Shown one piece after another: positions 22,859-31,695 of a DNA stretch of 64,000 bases. The stretch spans positions 1,054,001 to 1,118,000 of the forward strand of contig NZ_JAUSZR010000001.1 of assembly GCF_030817835.1 (NCBI RefSeq). The letters are read 5' to 3'. A program made the translations under genes and the position numbers. This DNA is from Pseudarthrobacter sp. W1I19. Its GTDB lineage: Bacteria; Actinomycetota; Actinomycetes; Actinomycetales; Micrococcaceae. Each line of letters begins with the position of its first letter. Position 1 is the first letter of the stretch. The notes under the pieces were generated by a model that was not told the origin of the DNA, ran no database searches, and saw nothing but the letters and a program-made list of their open reading frames with translations.

Positions 22859-24022
22859 ATGTCCCTCCCGGAAAACCAAGGTTTCAACACCCGCGCCGTC
22901 CACGCCGGCCAGCCCTTCGAGCCGCGCACCGGCGCCGTGGTTCCGCCGCTGCACTTCAGCTCGACCTACGCCCAGGACGGCATCGGTGGGCTCCGCGACG
23001 GCTACGAGTACGGCCGCGGCGGCAACCCCACCAGGGACGCGTTGCAGGAACAGCTCGCGGCTTTGGAGGGTGGCACGCACGCCTACAGCTTCAGTTCAGG
23101 GTTGGCGGCCGAGGATTCACTCATCCGCGCCCTGACCCGGCCGGGTGACCACATCGTGCTGGGCAACGACGCCTACGGCGGGACCTACCGGCTCATCAGC
23201 CGTGTGCTGGGCGGCTGGGGGATCGGCAACACTCCGGTGGACATGGCCAACCTCGACGCCGTCCGGCAGGCCGTTGCCGCCAACAAAACCCGCTTCGTGT
23301 GGGTGGAGACGCCGTCCAACCCGCTGATGAAGATCACGGACATCGCCGCGCTCGCAGAGATAGCGCACGACGCCGGCGCCCTCCTCGTCGTCGACAACAC
23401 CTTCGCGTCGCCCTACCTGCAGACTCCGCTCGCCCTGGGTGCCGATGTGGTGGTCCACTCCACTACTAAATACATTGGCGGGCATTCGGACGTAGTGGGC
23501 GGCGCCGTGGTGGTCAAGGACGCCGAACTCGCCGAGAAGATCGGCTTTGTGCAGTTCGCCGTGGGTGCTGTTTCAGGTCCCATGGACGCATTTCTCACCA
23601 CCCGCGGTCTGAAGACGCTGGGCGTGCGGATGGACCGGCACAGCCTCAACGGCCAAGCCGTGGCGGAGTGGCTGCTGGAGCGACCCGAAGTGGAGGCTGT
23701 CCTGTATCCGGGGCTGCCGTCCCACCCCGGCCACGAGCTCGCGAAGAAGCAGATGCGCAGCTTCGGCGGCATGGTGTCGGTGCAGTTCAAGGGCGGCGAA
23801 GCGGCTGCCCGGAAGGTGGCCGAATCAACCAGGGTGTTCACCCTGGCCGAGTCGCTGGGCGGCATCGAGTCGCTGATGAACTACCCGTCGGAAATGACCC
23901 ACGCCTCGGTCAAGGGCACCGAGCTCGCTGTCCCGGTGAACCTGCTCCGGCTGTCCTGCGGCATCGAGGACGTGGAGGACCTGGTGGCGGACCTGGAGCA
24001 GGCGTTCTCCTCCATCCCCTAG
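22859..24022 (+). CDS. metB: Cystathionine gamma-synthase / gamma-lyase
   Basis: 387 aa from ATG 22859 (AAGGAG upstream). PLP fold-type I, Cys/Met metabolism family: FNTRAVHAGQPFEPRTGAV, YEYGRGGNPTRD, VDNTFASPYLQ, and the PLP Lys in HSTTKYIGGHSD at ~203. Sequence alone does not separate gamma-synthase (methionine direction) from gamma-lyase (cysteine direction). Pairing with cystathionine beta-synthase favours reverse transsulfuration. Confidence 0.9.
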   Translation: MSLPENQGFNTRAVHAGQPFEPRTGAVVPPLHFSSTYAQDGIGGLRDGYEYGRGGNPTRDALQEQLAALEGGTHAYSFSSGLAAEDSLIRALTRPGDHIVLGNDAYGGTYRLISRVLGGWGIGNTPVDMANLDAVRQAVAANKTRFVWVETPSNPLMKITDIAALAEIAHDAGALLVVDNTFASPYLQTPLALGADVVVHSTTKYIGGHSDVVGGAVVVKDAELAEKIGFVQFAVGAVSGPMDAFLTTRGLKTLGVRMDRHSLNGQAVAEWLLERPEVEAVLYPGLPSHPGHELAKKQMRSFGGMVSVQFKGGEAAARKVAESTRVFTLAESLGGIESLMNYPSEMTHASVKGTELAVPVNLLRLSCGIEDVEDLVADLEQAFSSIP

Positions 24023-24036
24023 TTCGGGTCCTACCC

Positions 24037-24098
24037 CGCGAGATTTCACTTCGCGGCAATGTTTCCGGCAGAGATTGCTGCGAAGTGCCATCTCGGCG
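24037..24098. repeat. Long imperfect palindrome downstream of metB
   Basis: CGAGATTTCACTTCGCGGCAAT (near 24038-24060) is matched by ATTGCTGCGAAGTG.CATCTCG (24074-24095) around a 13-nt loop. Likely RNA hairpin and terminator; one of several such structures in the window. Confidence 0.7.
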
Positions 24099-24139
24099 CC
24101 GGTCTGGCTTTCTTCAAGAAAGTCAGCTAGTGTGCCCGT

Positions 24140-24649
24140 ATGGCACTTCGATCTGACTGGTCCCGGCGCACCTGCAGCATGGCCCGCGGCCTGGATATCC
24201 TTGGCGATCCCTGGACCATCCTGGTCCTCCGGGAAGTGTTTTTCGGGAACGGCCGTTTCGATGCGATGAAATCCCGGCTGGAGGTGGCCGACTCCGTGCT
24301 CACCAAACGCCTGGCCGGCCTCGTGGAGTCCGGGCTGCTGACCAAGCGGCCGTACGACGACGGCGGCCGCACCAGGAGCGAGTACGTCCTCACGGAGAAG
24401 GGTGAAGACGCCCTCCCGGTGCTGAATGCCGTCACCATCTGGTCGGAGAAGCACTTGCCCGCCCCCTCCGAACAGGCCCACCTGTACGTCATTCACCGCG
24501 ACTGCGGCCAGCGCACCAGTTCCGCCGATACCTGCATCCACTGCGGTGACCGCCTGACGGCGACCAACACCAGCTGGCACAGCCAGGCCAGGACACCATC
24601 GCCGGTGGAACTTGCCACCGCCGCATCCCCGAAGGAAACAGCCGCGTGA
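24140..24649 (+). CDS. HxlR-family transcriptional regulator
   Basis: 169 aa. Winged HTH (~8-105) with the family start CSMARGLDILGDPWTILVLR and LTKRLAGLVESGLL, GGRTRSEYVLTEKG. A C-terminal extension carries a zinc-ribbon-like cluster CGQ...TCIHCG (~127-144). Overlaps the downstream MFS gene by 4 nt, so the pair is one transcript and it probably controls the transporter. Confidence 0.88.
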   Translation: MALRSDWSRRTCSMARGLDILGDPWTILVLREVFFGNGRFDAMKSRLEVADSVLTKRLAGLVESGLLTKRPYDDGGRTRSEYVLTEKGEDALPVLNAVTIWSEKHLPAPSEQAHLYVIHRDCGQRTSSADTCIHCGDRLTATNTSWHSQARTPSPVELATAASPKETAA

Positions 24650-26049
24650 GCGACGACAAACCCACCCACGGAAGCACCACAGCACCGGCAGCCAACCCGC
24701 TCCTTGGCGACGGAACTGACGGTGCGGCTTCCGCCGTCGTCCGTCCGCCGGAAAGTCCGCAGCGGCGCCGGCGCCTGCACCCCGCATGGATCGTTGCCGC
24801 CGTCGCCTTCCTCGCGCTGGTGGGAGCGGCCGGTTTCCGGGCTGCTCCGGGGGTGCTGATGGTGCCCCTGCAGCAGGAGTTCGGCTGGTCCACCACGGTG
24901 CTTTCTGCTGCCGTCAGCATCAACCTGGTCCTTTTCGGGCTCACTGCGCCGTTCGCCGCAGCGCTCATGGAGCGCTTAGGCATCCGGGCCGTGACGGCAA
25001 CGGCGCTGGTGCTGGTCGGTGCCGGCAGCGCACTGACCGTGCTGGTGAACCAGTCGTGGCAGATCCTGCTGACGTGGGGCCTGCTGATCGGGCTGGGGAC
25101 CGGGTCCATGGCGCTGGTGTTCGCCGCCACGATCGCCAACACCTGGTTCGTCAAAAACCGGGGGCTGGTGATCGGCATCCTCACCGCAGGAAGCGCCGCC
25201 GGCCAGCTGGTCTTCCTCCCGTTTATCGCCGCGCTGGCGCAGGATCCTGGCTGGCGGCAGGCGTCGCTGCTCATCGCGGCAGGGGCCCTGGCGGTGGTTC
25301 CGCTGGTGCTGAAGTTCCTCAAGAACTCGCCGGCCGACGCCGGGGCGCTGCCGTACGGTGCGGAACAGCCGGATGCCGGCACCCTCCAGGCAGTTCCCGT
25401 GGACAGCGGTCCCCGCGTCAACGCCGCCGTGCGCACCCTGCAGGTGCTGAAGCGGGCCAGCAAGGTCCGCACCTTCTGGGCCCTGGTGGCGGGCTTCGCG
25501 ATTTGCGGTGCCACTACCAACGGGCTGATCGGCACCCACTTCATCCCCTCCGCCCATGATCATGGCATGCCTGAAACCACCGCTGCTGGGCTGCTCGCCG
25601 TCGTCGGGATCTTCGATATTGTGGGCACCATCGCCTCGGGCTGGCTGACCGACCGGTTCAACCCCCGCATCCTGCTGGCTGTCTACTACCAGTTCCGGGG
25701 CATCGGCCTGCTGGTGCTGCCCCTGCTCCTGAGCGCCGAAGTGCAGCCCAGCATGATCGTGTTCGTGGTGATCTACGGCCTGGACTGGGTGGCCACCGTG
25801 CCGCCCACCGCGGCCATCTGCCGGGAAACGTTCGGCGCAGACGGCAGCGTGGTGTTCGGCTGGGTGTTTGCGGCCCATCAGCTCGGGGCTGCTGCCGCTG
25901 CCCTGGCCGCCGGCGTGATCCGGGACTCCACCGGCCAGTACACCTACGCCTGGTTCGGCGCGGCGGCGATGTGCACCATCGCCGCGGTCATCAGCGCCAC
26001 GATCCGCAAGCATGCCGCCCCGCGGGAAGAGCCGGTCCCCGTGGCTTAA
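24646..26049 (+). CDS. MFS transporter
   Basis: 467 aa from GTG 24646 (GTGA overlap with the regulator stop). Cytosolic N-terminus to ~48, then 12 predicted membrane helices in two halves split by a cytosolic loop at ~240-270. Motifs such as GSASLGQLVFLP-like and GLLAVVGIFDIVGTIASGWL resemble the oxalate/monocarboxylate-type MFS branch. Substrate unknown. Confidence 0.85.
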   Translation: MSDDKPTHGSTTAPAANPLLGDGTDGAASAVVRPPESPQRRRRLHPAWIVAAVAFLALVGAAGFRAAPGVLMVPLQQEFGWSTTVLSAAVSINLVLFGLTAPFAAALMERLGIRAVTATALVLVGAGSALTVLVNQSWQILLTWGLLIGLGTGSMALVFAATIANTWFVKNRGLVIGILTAGSAAGQLVFLPFIAALAQDPGWRQASLLIAAGALAVVPLVLKFLKNSPADAGALPYGAEQPDAGTLQAVPVDSGPRVNAAVRTLQVLKRASKVRTFWALVAGFAICGATTNGLIGTHFIPSAHDHGMPETTAAGLLAVVGIFDIVGTIASGWLTDRFNPRILLAVYYQFRGIGLLVLPLLLSAEVQPSMIVFVVIYGLDWVATVPPTAAICRETFGADGSVVFGWVFAAHQLGAAAAALAAGVIRDSTGQYTYAWFGAAAMCTIAAVISATIRKHAAPREEPVPVA

Positions 26050-26072
26050 CACCACGCCATTAGGCTGGTGCC

Positions 26073-26843
26073 ATGGAACCCCTTTTGCCAGGCGCCGTCC
26101 GCAACACTGCCTTGATCACGGGTGCTGGCCGCCTTGCCTCCATTGGTGCCGGGATCGCCCGGCAGCTGGCGGCCGAAGGCTGGGACCTGGTTCTGGCTTA
26201 CTGGCAGGAGTACGATGCCCGGATGCCGTGGGGGAGCGAGCCGGACGACGTCGTACGCCTGACCGCCGAGCTGGAGGCGATCGGTGCCCAGGTGCATACC
26301 CTGCCGGCGGATCTGGAGGACCCGGCCGCCGCGGAGCAGTTGCTGGGAGAAGCCGTCCGCCTGGCCGGCCCGCTGCAGGGCCTGGTGCTCAGCCACGCCG
26401 AGTCCGTTGATTCGGGAATCCTGGACACCAGCCTGGAATCCTTCGAGCGCCACTTTGCCGTTAATACGCGTGCGAGCTGGCAGCTGATTGCCGCCTTCGC
26501 CCGGCACGTGACGGACGACGGCGGCGCGATCGTTGCGCTGACCAGTGACCACACAGCGTTCAACCTTCCCTACGGCGCGTCGAAAGGGGCCCTGGACAGG
26601 ATCGTGATTGCCGCCGCGCGGGAGCTGGGCCCACTGGGCATCTCCGCCAACGTCCTGAACCCAGGGCCCGTGGACACAGGCTGGATGGACGACGAGGTCC
26701 GTACAGCAGTGACGGCTCAGCAGCCCACCGGCCGGCTGGGCACCCCCGCGGACGTGGCCGGTACTGTGGCATTCCTGCTCTCACCGGCCGGCCGCTGGGT
26801 ATCTGGCCAACTGATCAAAGCCGACGGTGGCTTCTCGGCCTGA
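26073..26843 (+). CDS. Short-chain dehydrogenase/reductase
   Basis: 256 aa. Rossmann fold with TGAGRLASIGAGIAR in place of the standard TGxxxGIG and the Y-x3-K pair in YGASKGALDR; the catalytic Ser region reads VALTSDHTAF. Ends with the classic ISANVLNPGPVDTGWM and VSGQLIKADGG. Substrate unknown. It may be co-transcribed with the MFS gene 23 bp upstream. Confidence 0.85.
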   Translation: MEPLLPGAVRNTALITGAGRLASIGAGIARQLAAEGWDLVLAYWQEYDARMPWGSEPDDVVRLTAELEAIGAQVHTLPADLEDPAAAEQLLGEAVRLAGPLQGLVLSHAESVDSGILDTSLESFERHFAVNTRASWQLIAAFARHVTDDGGAIVALTSDHTAFNLPYGASKGALDRIVIAAARELGPLGISANVLNPGPVDTGWMDDEVRTAVTAQQPTGRLGTPADVAGTVAFLLSPAGRWVSGQLIKADGGFSA

Positions 26844-26889
26844 CATCTTTGCGTAGGCAACAGGCCTCCGCAGTCCTACAATCGCGCAT

Positions 26890-27687
26890 ATGGACGCCGT
26901 TGAGGTAGCCGGACTCAGGATTGCCTACCAGCGGGTGGGCAGCGGGCCGCCGCTGGTCCTCTTCCATGGCGCGGGCGAGGACAGCAGGATTTGGCGTCAG
27001 CAGCTGGAGGACCTCTCCCGGGACTTCACGGTAATCGCCTGGGACGCTCCCGGATGCGGCCAGTCCGATGATCCTGCACCGGATCTTTCGGCCCGGGACC
27101 TGGGCCTGCTCGCTGCCGGCTTCGTGGAGCAGGCCGTCCGCGGCAATGGAAAGCCGCATATCCTGGGCCTGTCCTGGGGCTCAATGGTGGCGCTGGAGTT
27201 ATACAAGGGGTACCCGGACGTCCCTGCATCGTTGCTGCTGGTGTCGGCGTATGCCGGCTGGGCAGGGTCGCTGCCGCCGGAGGAAGTGGAACGGCGGATT
27301 GCCATGGTGGAGGCAGAAATCGGCGAGCCGCCGGGAAAGTTCGTGCACGAGTGGCTGCCCACACTGTTCACGCCCGGCGCCGACCCTGCAGTAGTGGCCG
27401 AAATTGCAGCCATTATGCTCGATGTCCGCCCGGCAAGCCTGCAGGCATTGCTCAGCGCGAGCGGACGGGCGGACTACCGCCACGTCCTGCCCACGATTAC
27501 TGTTCCCACGCTCCTGATCTACGGCGAGGAAGACCAGCGCTCACCGCTGCCGGTGGCGCATGAGCTGCACCGGCAGATTCCTGGGGCAGTGCTGACGGTG
27601 ATTCCCGGCGCCGGGCATCTGGTGTTTGCCGAAGCCCCGGATCCGTTTAATGCCGAGGTCCGGCGCTTCCTGCATGGTCTCGCCTGA
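26890..27687 (+). CDS. Alpha/beta hydrolase
   Basis: 265 aa. Oxyanion region FHGAGEDSRIW, nucleophile Ser in GLSWGSMVAL (~98), acid Asp in YGEEDQRSP (~217), and His in GAGHLVFAE (~245). Resembles pimeloyl-ester or 3-oxoadipate-enol-lactonase-like hydrolases. Substrate not predictable. Confidence 0.88.
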   Translation: MDAVEVAGLRIAYQRVGSGPPLVLFHGAGEDSRIWRQQLEDLSRDFTVIAWDAPGCGQSDDPAPDLSARDLGLLAAGFVEQAVRGNGKPHILGLSWGSMVALELYKGYPDVPASLLLVSAYAGWAGSLPPEEVERRIAMVEAEIGEPPGKFVHEWLPTLFTPGADPAVVAEIAAIMLDVRPASLQALLSASGRADYRHVLPTITVPTLLIYGEEDQRSPLPVAHELHRQIPGAVLTVIPGAGHLVFAEAPDPFNAEVRRFLHGLA

Positions 27688-27694
27688 AACCCCA

Positions 27695-27760
27695 CCCAAC
27701 TAAGTAGCGCTAAGTGTCGGTTTGGCGCTCCAGAGCGACAGTTAGCGCTACCTAGTTGGG
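27695..27760. repeat. 66-bp palindrome between convergent genes
   Basis: Arms CCCAACTA.GTAGCGCTAA.TGTCG and CGACAGTTAGCGCTACCTAGTTGGG around a ~16-nt centre. Works as a bidirectional terminator between the hydrolase and acyl-CoA dehydrogenase genes; REP-like in appearance. Confidence 0.8.
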
Positions 27761-27769
27761 ATGCATGGG

Positions 27770-28948
27770 TCAGCGGAAGGCGCCGAGGCCGGTGATGTGC
27801 TGGCCGAGGATCAGGGTGTGGACTTCGTCGGTGCCCTCATAGGTGCGCACCGATTCCAGATTGGCCGCATGCCGCAGGGGCGGGTAGTCCAGGGTTATCC
27901 CGTTGCCGCCCAGGATGGACCGGGCCTCGCGAGCTACTTTAATGGCCTCGCGGACGTTGTTCAGCTTGCCCAGCGAGATCTGCTCCGGCCGCAGCACACC
28001 GGCGTCCTTGAGCCGGCCCAGGTGCAGCGCCAGCAGCGTGCCCTTCTGGATCTCCACCAGCATGTTCACCAGCTTTTCCTGTGTCAGCTGGTAGCCGGCC
28101 AGCGGCTTGCCGAACTGGAGCCGCTCCTGCGAGTACGCCAGTGCTGCAGTGTAGGAATCGCGGGCAGCACCCATGGCGCCCCAGGCGATGCCGTACCGCG
28201 CTTCGTTGAGGCAGGTGAACGGCCCTCGCAGGCCGCGCGCCGCCGGGAGCAGGGCCTCCGGACCCAGCCGGACGTCGTCGAACACCACATCGCACTGGAT
28301 GGACGCACGCATGGACAGCTTCTGCGCGATAGGCGTGGCCGTCACGCCGGGCGTTCCGGCCGGCACCAGGAAGCCGTGCACGCCGTCGTCCGTCATGGCC
28401 CACACCACCATGACCCCCGCTATCGAAGCGAGCCCGATCCAGCGCTTGGCGCCATTGAGCACCCAGCCGGCGTCGTCACCTGAGCCGTCGCGTCGGGCGA
28501 AGGTGGTCATGGAGGACGGATCGGAACCGGCGGTGGGCTCGGTCAGCGCAAAGCAGCCGATGACCTCCCCGGCGGCCATCCGGGGGAGCCACTCCTGCTT
28601 CTGGTCCTCCGAGCCCCACGTGTGGATGGCGGTCATGGCCAGCGAACCCTGCACCGAAACGAATGTCCGGATTCCGGAGTCTCCGGCTTCCAGTTCCATC
28701 GCCGCCAGGCCGTATTCGACCGCGGTACGGCCAGGGCAGCCGTAGCCCTGCAGGTGCATCCCCAGCACCCCGAGCTCACCAAGTTCCGGTGCGAGCTCCA
28801 GGGGAAAGACAGCATTCTCATACCAGCGGGCGATGTCCGGCCTGATCCGCTGGGCGGTGAAGTCCCGGACCTTCTGCCGGAGGGCCAGTTCGTCCGCGCT
28901 CAGCAGGGAATCGAGGGCGAGGACATCAGACGACGGGTCAGGTGTCAC
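27770..28948 (-). CDS. Acyl-CoA dehydrogenase (glutaryl-CoA dehydrogenase-like)
   Basis: 392 aa from GTG 28948, which overlaps the permease stop by 4 nt. Three-domain FAD enzyme: helical N-domain, FAD-binding beta domain with CFALTEPTAGSDPSSM at ~150, and C-terminal helical domain with RSILGGNGIT and RTYEGTDEVHTLILG, where the catalytic Glu (YEGT) is present. Closest in style to glutaryl-CoA dehydrogenases. Last gene of the four-gene operon starting at 32349. Confidence 0.9.
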   Translation of the reverse strand: MTPDPSSDVLALDSLLSADELALRQKVRDFTAQRIRPDIARWYENAVFPLELAPELGELGVLGMHLQGYGCPGRTAVEYGLAAMELEAGDSGIRTFVSVQGSLAMTAIHTWGSEDQKQEWLPRMAAGEVIGCFALTEPTAGSDPSSMTTFARRDGSGDDAGWVLNGAKRWIGLASIAGVMVVWAMTDDGVHGFLVPAGTPGVTATPIAQKLSMRASIQCDVVFDDVRLGPEALLPAARGLRGPFTCLNEARYGIAWGAMGAARDSYTAALAYSQERLQFGKPLAGYQLTQEKLVNMLVEIQKGTLLALHLGRLKDAGVLRPEQISLGKLNNVREAIKVAREARSILGGNGITLDYPPLRHAANLESVRTYEGTDEVHTLILGQHITGLGAFR

Positions 28949-30450
28949 GGTTTCCCCACAAAGTAGGTGCGCGTAGCGGGCAGGAACCGGCAGACGATCG
29001 CCAGGACCACGCCCAGAGCCAGGAGCACCACGCCGCTGACAAAGGCACCGCCGACGCCGAAGATCCGGGTATCGCCGTAGGCCGGGTCCCACATCTGCAC
29101 GGCTGAGACGAAGAAGGCAGCGGTCAGCAGCAGCGCCCCCGCGAGCGGCAGGATGCCCCGGAACCACAGGTTCCGCGCCGACTGCCGGAGCGTATTCCGG
29201 AAGAACCAGAAGCAGGCGAAGCCGGTGAGGGCGTAGTAGAAGGCGATAAAGAGGCTGATGGCGCTGATGGAGTCCGAGAGCAGGTTTTCGCTGAGGAAGC
29301 TCATGGCCACGTAGTAGGCAATGGCGGCGCCGCCCATCACCTGGGTGGAGAAGCCGGGTGTCTGGTTCTTTGGATGCACTTCACCGAACTTTGCCGGCAG
29401 GGCGCCGTGGACGCCCATGGACAGGGTGCCGCGGGCGGTGGGCAGGATGGTGGTCTGGGTGGAGGACAGGACCGAGGCCAGGACTGCGACGACGATCAGC
29501 CAGCCCCACGGGCCCAGCACCACGTCCTTCATGGCCAGGAAGACATCGTCCTGGTTCGCCTCGTTGCCGAGCCCGATCCCTTCCGTGCCCACCGTGGCGT
29601 ACATCATCACCAGGAGCCCAACCGAGACATAGATGGCCACCAGGACGAAGGCCGAGATGACGGCGCCGCGGCCGGGCGTGGTGGAGGGGTTTTCGGTTTC
29701 CTCGTTGACCGCCAGGCACGTGTCCCAGCCCCAGTAAATAAAGAGGGCCAGCAGGGCGCCGTGCACCACGGCGCCGGGATCGGCGAAGGCGCCTACTGGG
29801 TTGAACCAGTCAAAATCGAAGGGCTGGATGGTGGTGTCGCCGCTGGCTGAGCCCCTGATGATTCCCACCACGATGGCCAGGGCAAAAATGCCCAGCGAAA
29901 TGTACTGCACGTACGTGAGGACACGCTGCACGTGCTCGCCCAGGCGGATGCCGCGGTAATTCACCAGCGTCATCACGGCAATGAACAGCACGCCCGTGGC
30001 AGTCACCAGTACCTTGTTTTCCGCCAGCGAACCGTCACCCACCAGTAGCCACAGGTACTGGCCTGCCACCTGCGCAAGGTTGGCCAGGACGATGGTGCCT
30101 GCGAGCGCAACACCCCAGCCGCCCAGCCAGCCTGCCCATGGCCCGAAGGCACGCCGGGACCAGGTGAACGTGGTGCCGCAATCCGGGATGGCGCTGTTCA
30201 GTTCCCGGAAGGCGTAGGCGATGAACAGGACCGGGATAAAACCGATGAGCAGGATCAGGGGAGTGTAGTCCCCATTTACCGCCACGATCAGTCCAAGGGT
30301 TGCGGCGAGGGAGTAGACCGGGGCGGTTGAGGCCAGGCCCAGCATGACGGAGTCGCCGAGGTCCAGGATCCCGGCGCGGAGTCCCTTGGCCGGGACGCCG
30401 GCACCGTGCGCTCCGCCCGGGCCTCCCGTCGTCGTAATCTCTGTGCTCAT
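28945..30450 (-). CDS. APC-superfamily amino acid permease
   Basis: 501 aa. About 12 membrane helices. The APC signature is near the N-terminus (GDSVMLGLASTAPVYSLAAT) with FRELNSAIPDCGTTFTWSRR in helix 2-3. Likely proton-coupled uptake of an amino acid or polyamine. In an operon after a glutathionylspermidine-synthase-like ligase, which makes a polyamine or amino-acid substrate plausible but unproven. Confidence 0.88.
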   Translation of the reverse strand: MSTEITTTGGPGGAHGAGVPAKGLRAGILDLGDSVMLGLASTAPVYSLAATLGLIVAVNGDYTPLILLIGFIPVLFIAYAFRELNSAIPDCGTTFTWSRRAFGPWAGWLGGWGVALAGTIVLANLAQVAGQYLWLLVGDGSLAENKVLVTATGVLFIAVMTLVNYRGIRLGEHVQRVLTYVQYISLGIFALAIVVGIIRGSASGDTTIQPFDFDWFNPVGAFADPGAVVHGALLALFIYWGWDTCLAVNEETENPSTTPGRGAVISAFVLVAIYVSVGLLVMMYATVGTEGIGLGNEANQDDVFLAMKDVVLGPWGWLIVVAVLASVLSSTQTTILPTARGTLSMGVHGALPAKFGEVHPKNQTPGFSTQVMGGAAIAYYVAMSFLSENLLSDSISAISLFIAFYYALTGFACFWFFRNTLRQSARNLWFRGILPLAGALLLTAAFFVSAVQMWDPAYGDTRIFGVGGAFVSGVVLLALGVVLAIVCRFLPATRTYFVGKP

Positions 30451-30481
30451 GCCGTCACCGGGCTCGAAAATGTCAGGGGGC

Positions 30482-31693
30482 TCATAGTGCTATACCTGCC
30501 TTGCTGGAATTGGCCGCGGCTGAGAGCGGGGCCGGAGCGTCAATGGTGTTGGGCACGAACCTGCAGAAGTAGTCCGTGACCGGGCCGTCCGATTCGCGGA
30601 TGCCGCAGCCCACGGATTCGCCGTCCACCACCCACAGGCCAAGGACGGGATGGTTGCCGTCGAAGTCCGGCAGGGGGTGGTACTGCTGGTAGCACCAGCC
30701 TTCGCGGCCGTAGCCGCCGGGCTGCTCAAGGTTGATGCCCTGGGCGTGGATCCGGATGTTGTCGCCTTCGCGGCCGTGCAGGGGCTTGGCCACCCACTCC
30801 TTCAAGGGACCGGGCTCGTTCAGGTACGCCGGGAGCAGGTTGGGATGCTCCGGGTAGAGGTGCCACAGGGCGGCCAGGAGTGCTTTGTTGGAGAGCAGCA
30901 TCTTCCAGGCCGGCTCCACCCAGCGCGGGTTGTGGGCGCGTTCGAGCAGGCGGTGGCCGAACGGTTCCTTCATCATCAGCTCCCACGGATACAGCTTGAA
31001 GATGGTGCTGATCATGAAGTTGTCCAGGTCCACAAAACGGTTCAGGTTGGGGTCCCAGCCGATATCGGACATGTTGATGCCGATGGTGGTCCAACCGGCC
31101 TGGCTGGCGACGTCCCGCATGTAGGCGGCGGTCATCCAGTCCTCCCCGGATTCCTCGACTTCCGAATGCGCCACGTGCAGGGTGCTCATGCCGGTGCGGA
31201 ATTGGAACTTCTTCCACTGCCGGATCAACGCTTCGTGGATGCCGTTCCACTGGTCCTTTTCCGGGAAGACGTCCTGCAGCCAGAACCATTGGGCGACGGC
31301 GGCCTCAATCAGTCCGGTGGGAGTGTCGGCGTTGTACTCGAGCATCTTGGCCGGGCCGCCCTGCCCGTTGTAGATGAAATCGAACCGGCCGTAGACGTCC
31401 ACATCCGCCGCCTGCAGGGAAGCCGCGGCCAGTTCCAGGGCCTGCGGGCCGATCCCAATGTCCCCCATGGCCCCGGTGGCCAGGAACCGCGCAGCCTCCA
31501 GGCACATTTTGTGCATCTCTTCGGCGGTTAGCTCGAGGGCTTCCACCTCGTCCATGGTGAACTCGTAGTACGCGGACTCGTTCCAGTACTCGATCTTCCG
31601 CCCGTCGTCCATGGTGGTGGTGGAGAACACCAGGCCCTGTTCCTCGATCCTTTGCTTCCACCCGGGCCTGGGCTCGGACAACTTCCGCTTCAC
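30482..31693 (-). CDS. Glutathionylspermidine synthase-like ATP-grasp ligase (YgiC type)
   Basis: 403 aa, GTG start at 31693, 2 nt after the stop of the YgiB-like gene. Conserved blocks of the family: GRFDFIYNGQGGPAKMLEYN, ADTPTGLIEAAVAQW, then the late FVDLDNFMISTIFKLYPWE and CYQQYHPLPDF. The family has the ATP-grasp amide-ligase domain of E. coli Gsp synthetase but not the amidase half. Glutathione is not expected in a mycothiol-using actinobacterium, so the true substrates are open. Confidence 0.87.
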   Translation of the reverse strand: MKRKLSEPRPGWKQRIEEQGLVFSTTTMDDGRKIEYWNESAYYEFTMDEVEALELTAEEMHKMCLEAARFLATGAMGDIGIGPQALELAAASLQAADVDVYGRFDFIYNGQGGPAKMLEYNADTPTGLIEAAVAQWFWLQDVFPEKDQWNGIHEALIRQWKKFQFRTGMSTLHVAHSEVEESGEDWMTAAYMRDVASQAGWTTIGINMSDIGWDPNLNRFVDLDNFMISTIFKLYPWELMMKEPFGHRLLERAHNPRWVEPAWKMLLSNKALLAALWHLYPEHPNLLPAYLNEPGPLKEWVAKPLHGREGDNIRIHAQGINLEQPGGYGREGWCYQQYHPLPDFDGNHPVLGLWVVDGESVGCGIRESDGPVTDYFCRFVPNTIDAPAPLSAAANSSKAGIAL

Positions 31694-31695
31694 GC

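Noticed and set aside
24976..26055. Long minus-strand frame opposite the MFS gene
   Set aside because: Antisense shadow; Gly/Gln/His-rich with no domain, while the MFS frame is clearly real.
30482..31693. Full bifunctional glutathionylspermidine synthetase/amidase
   Set aside because: Only the ligase half is present; length ~400 aa and no N-terminal CHAP amidase domain.
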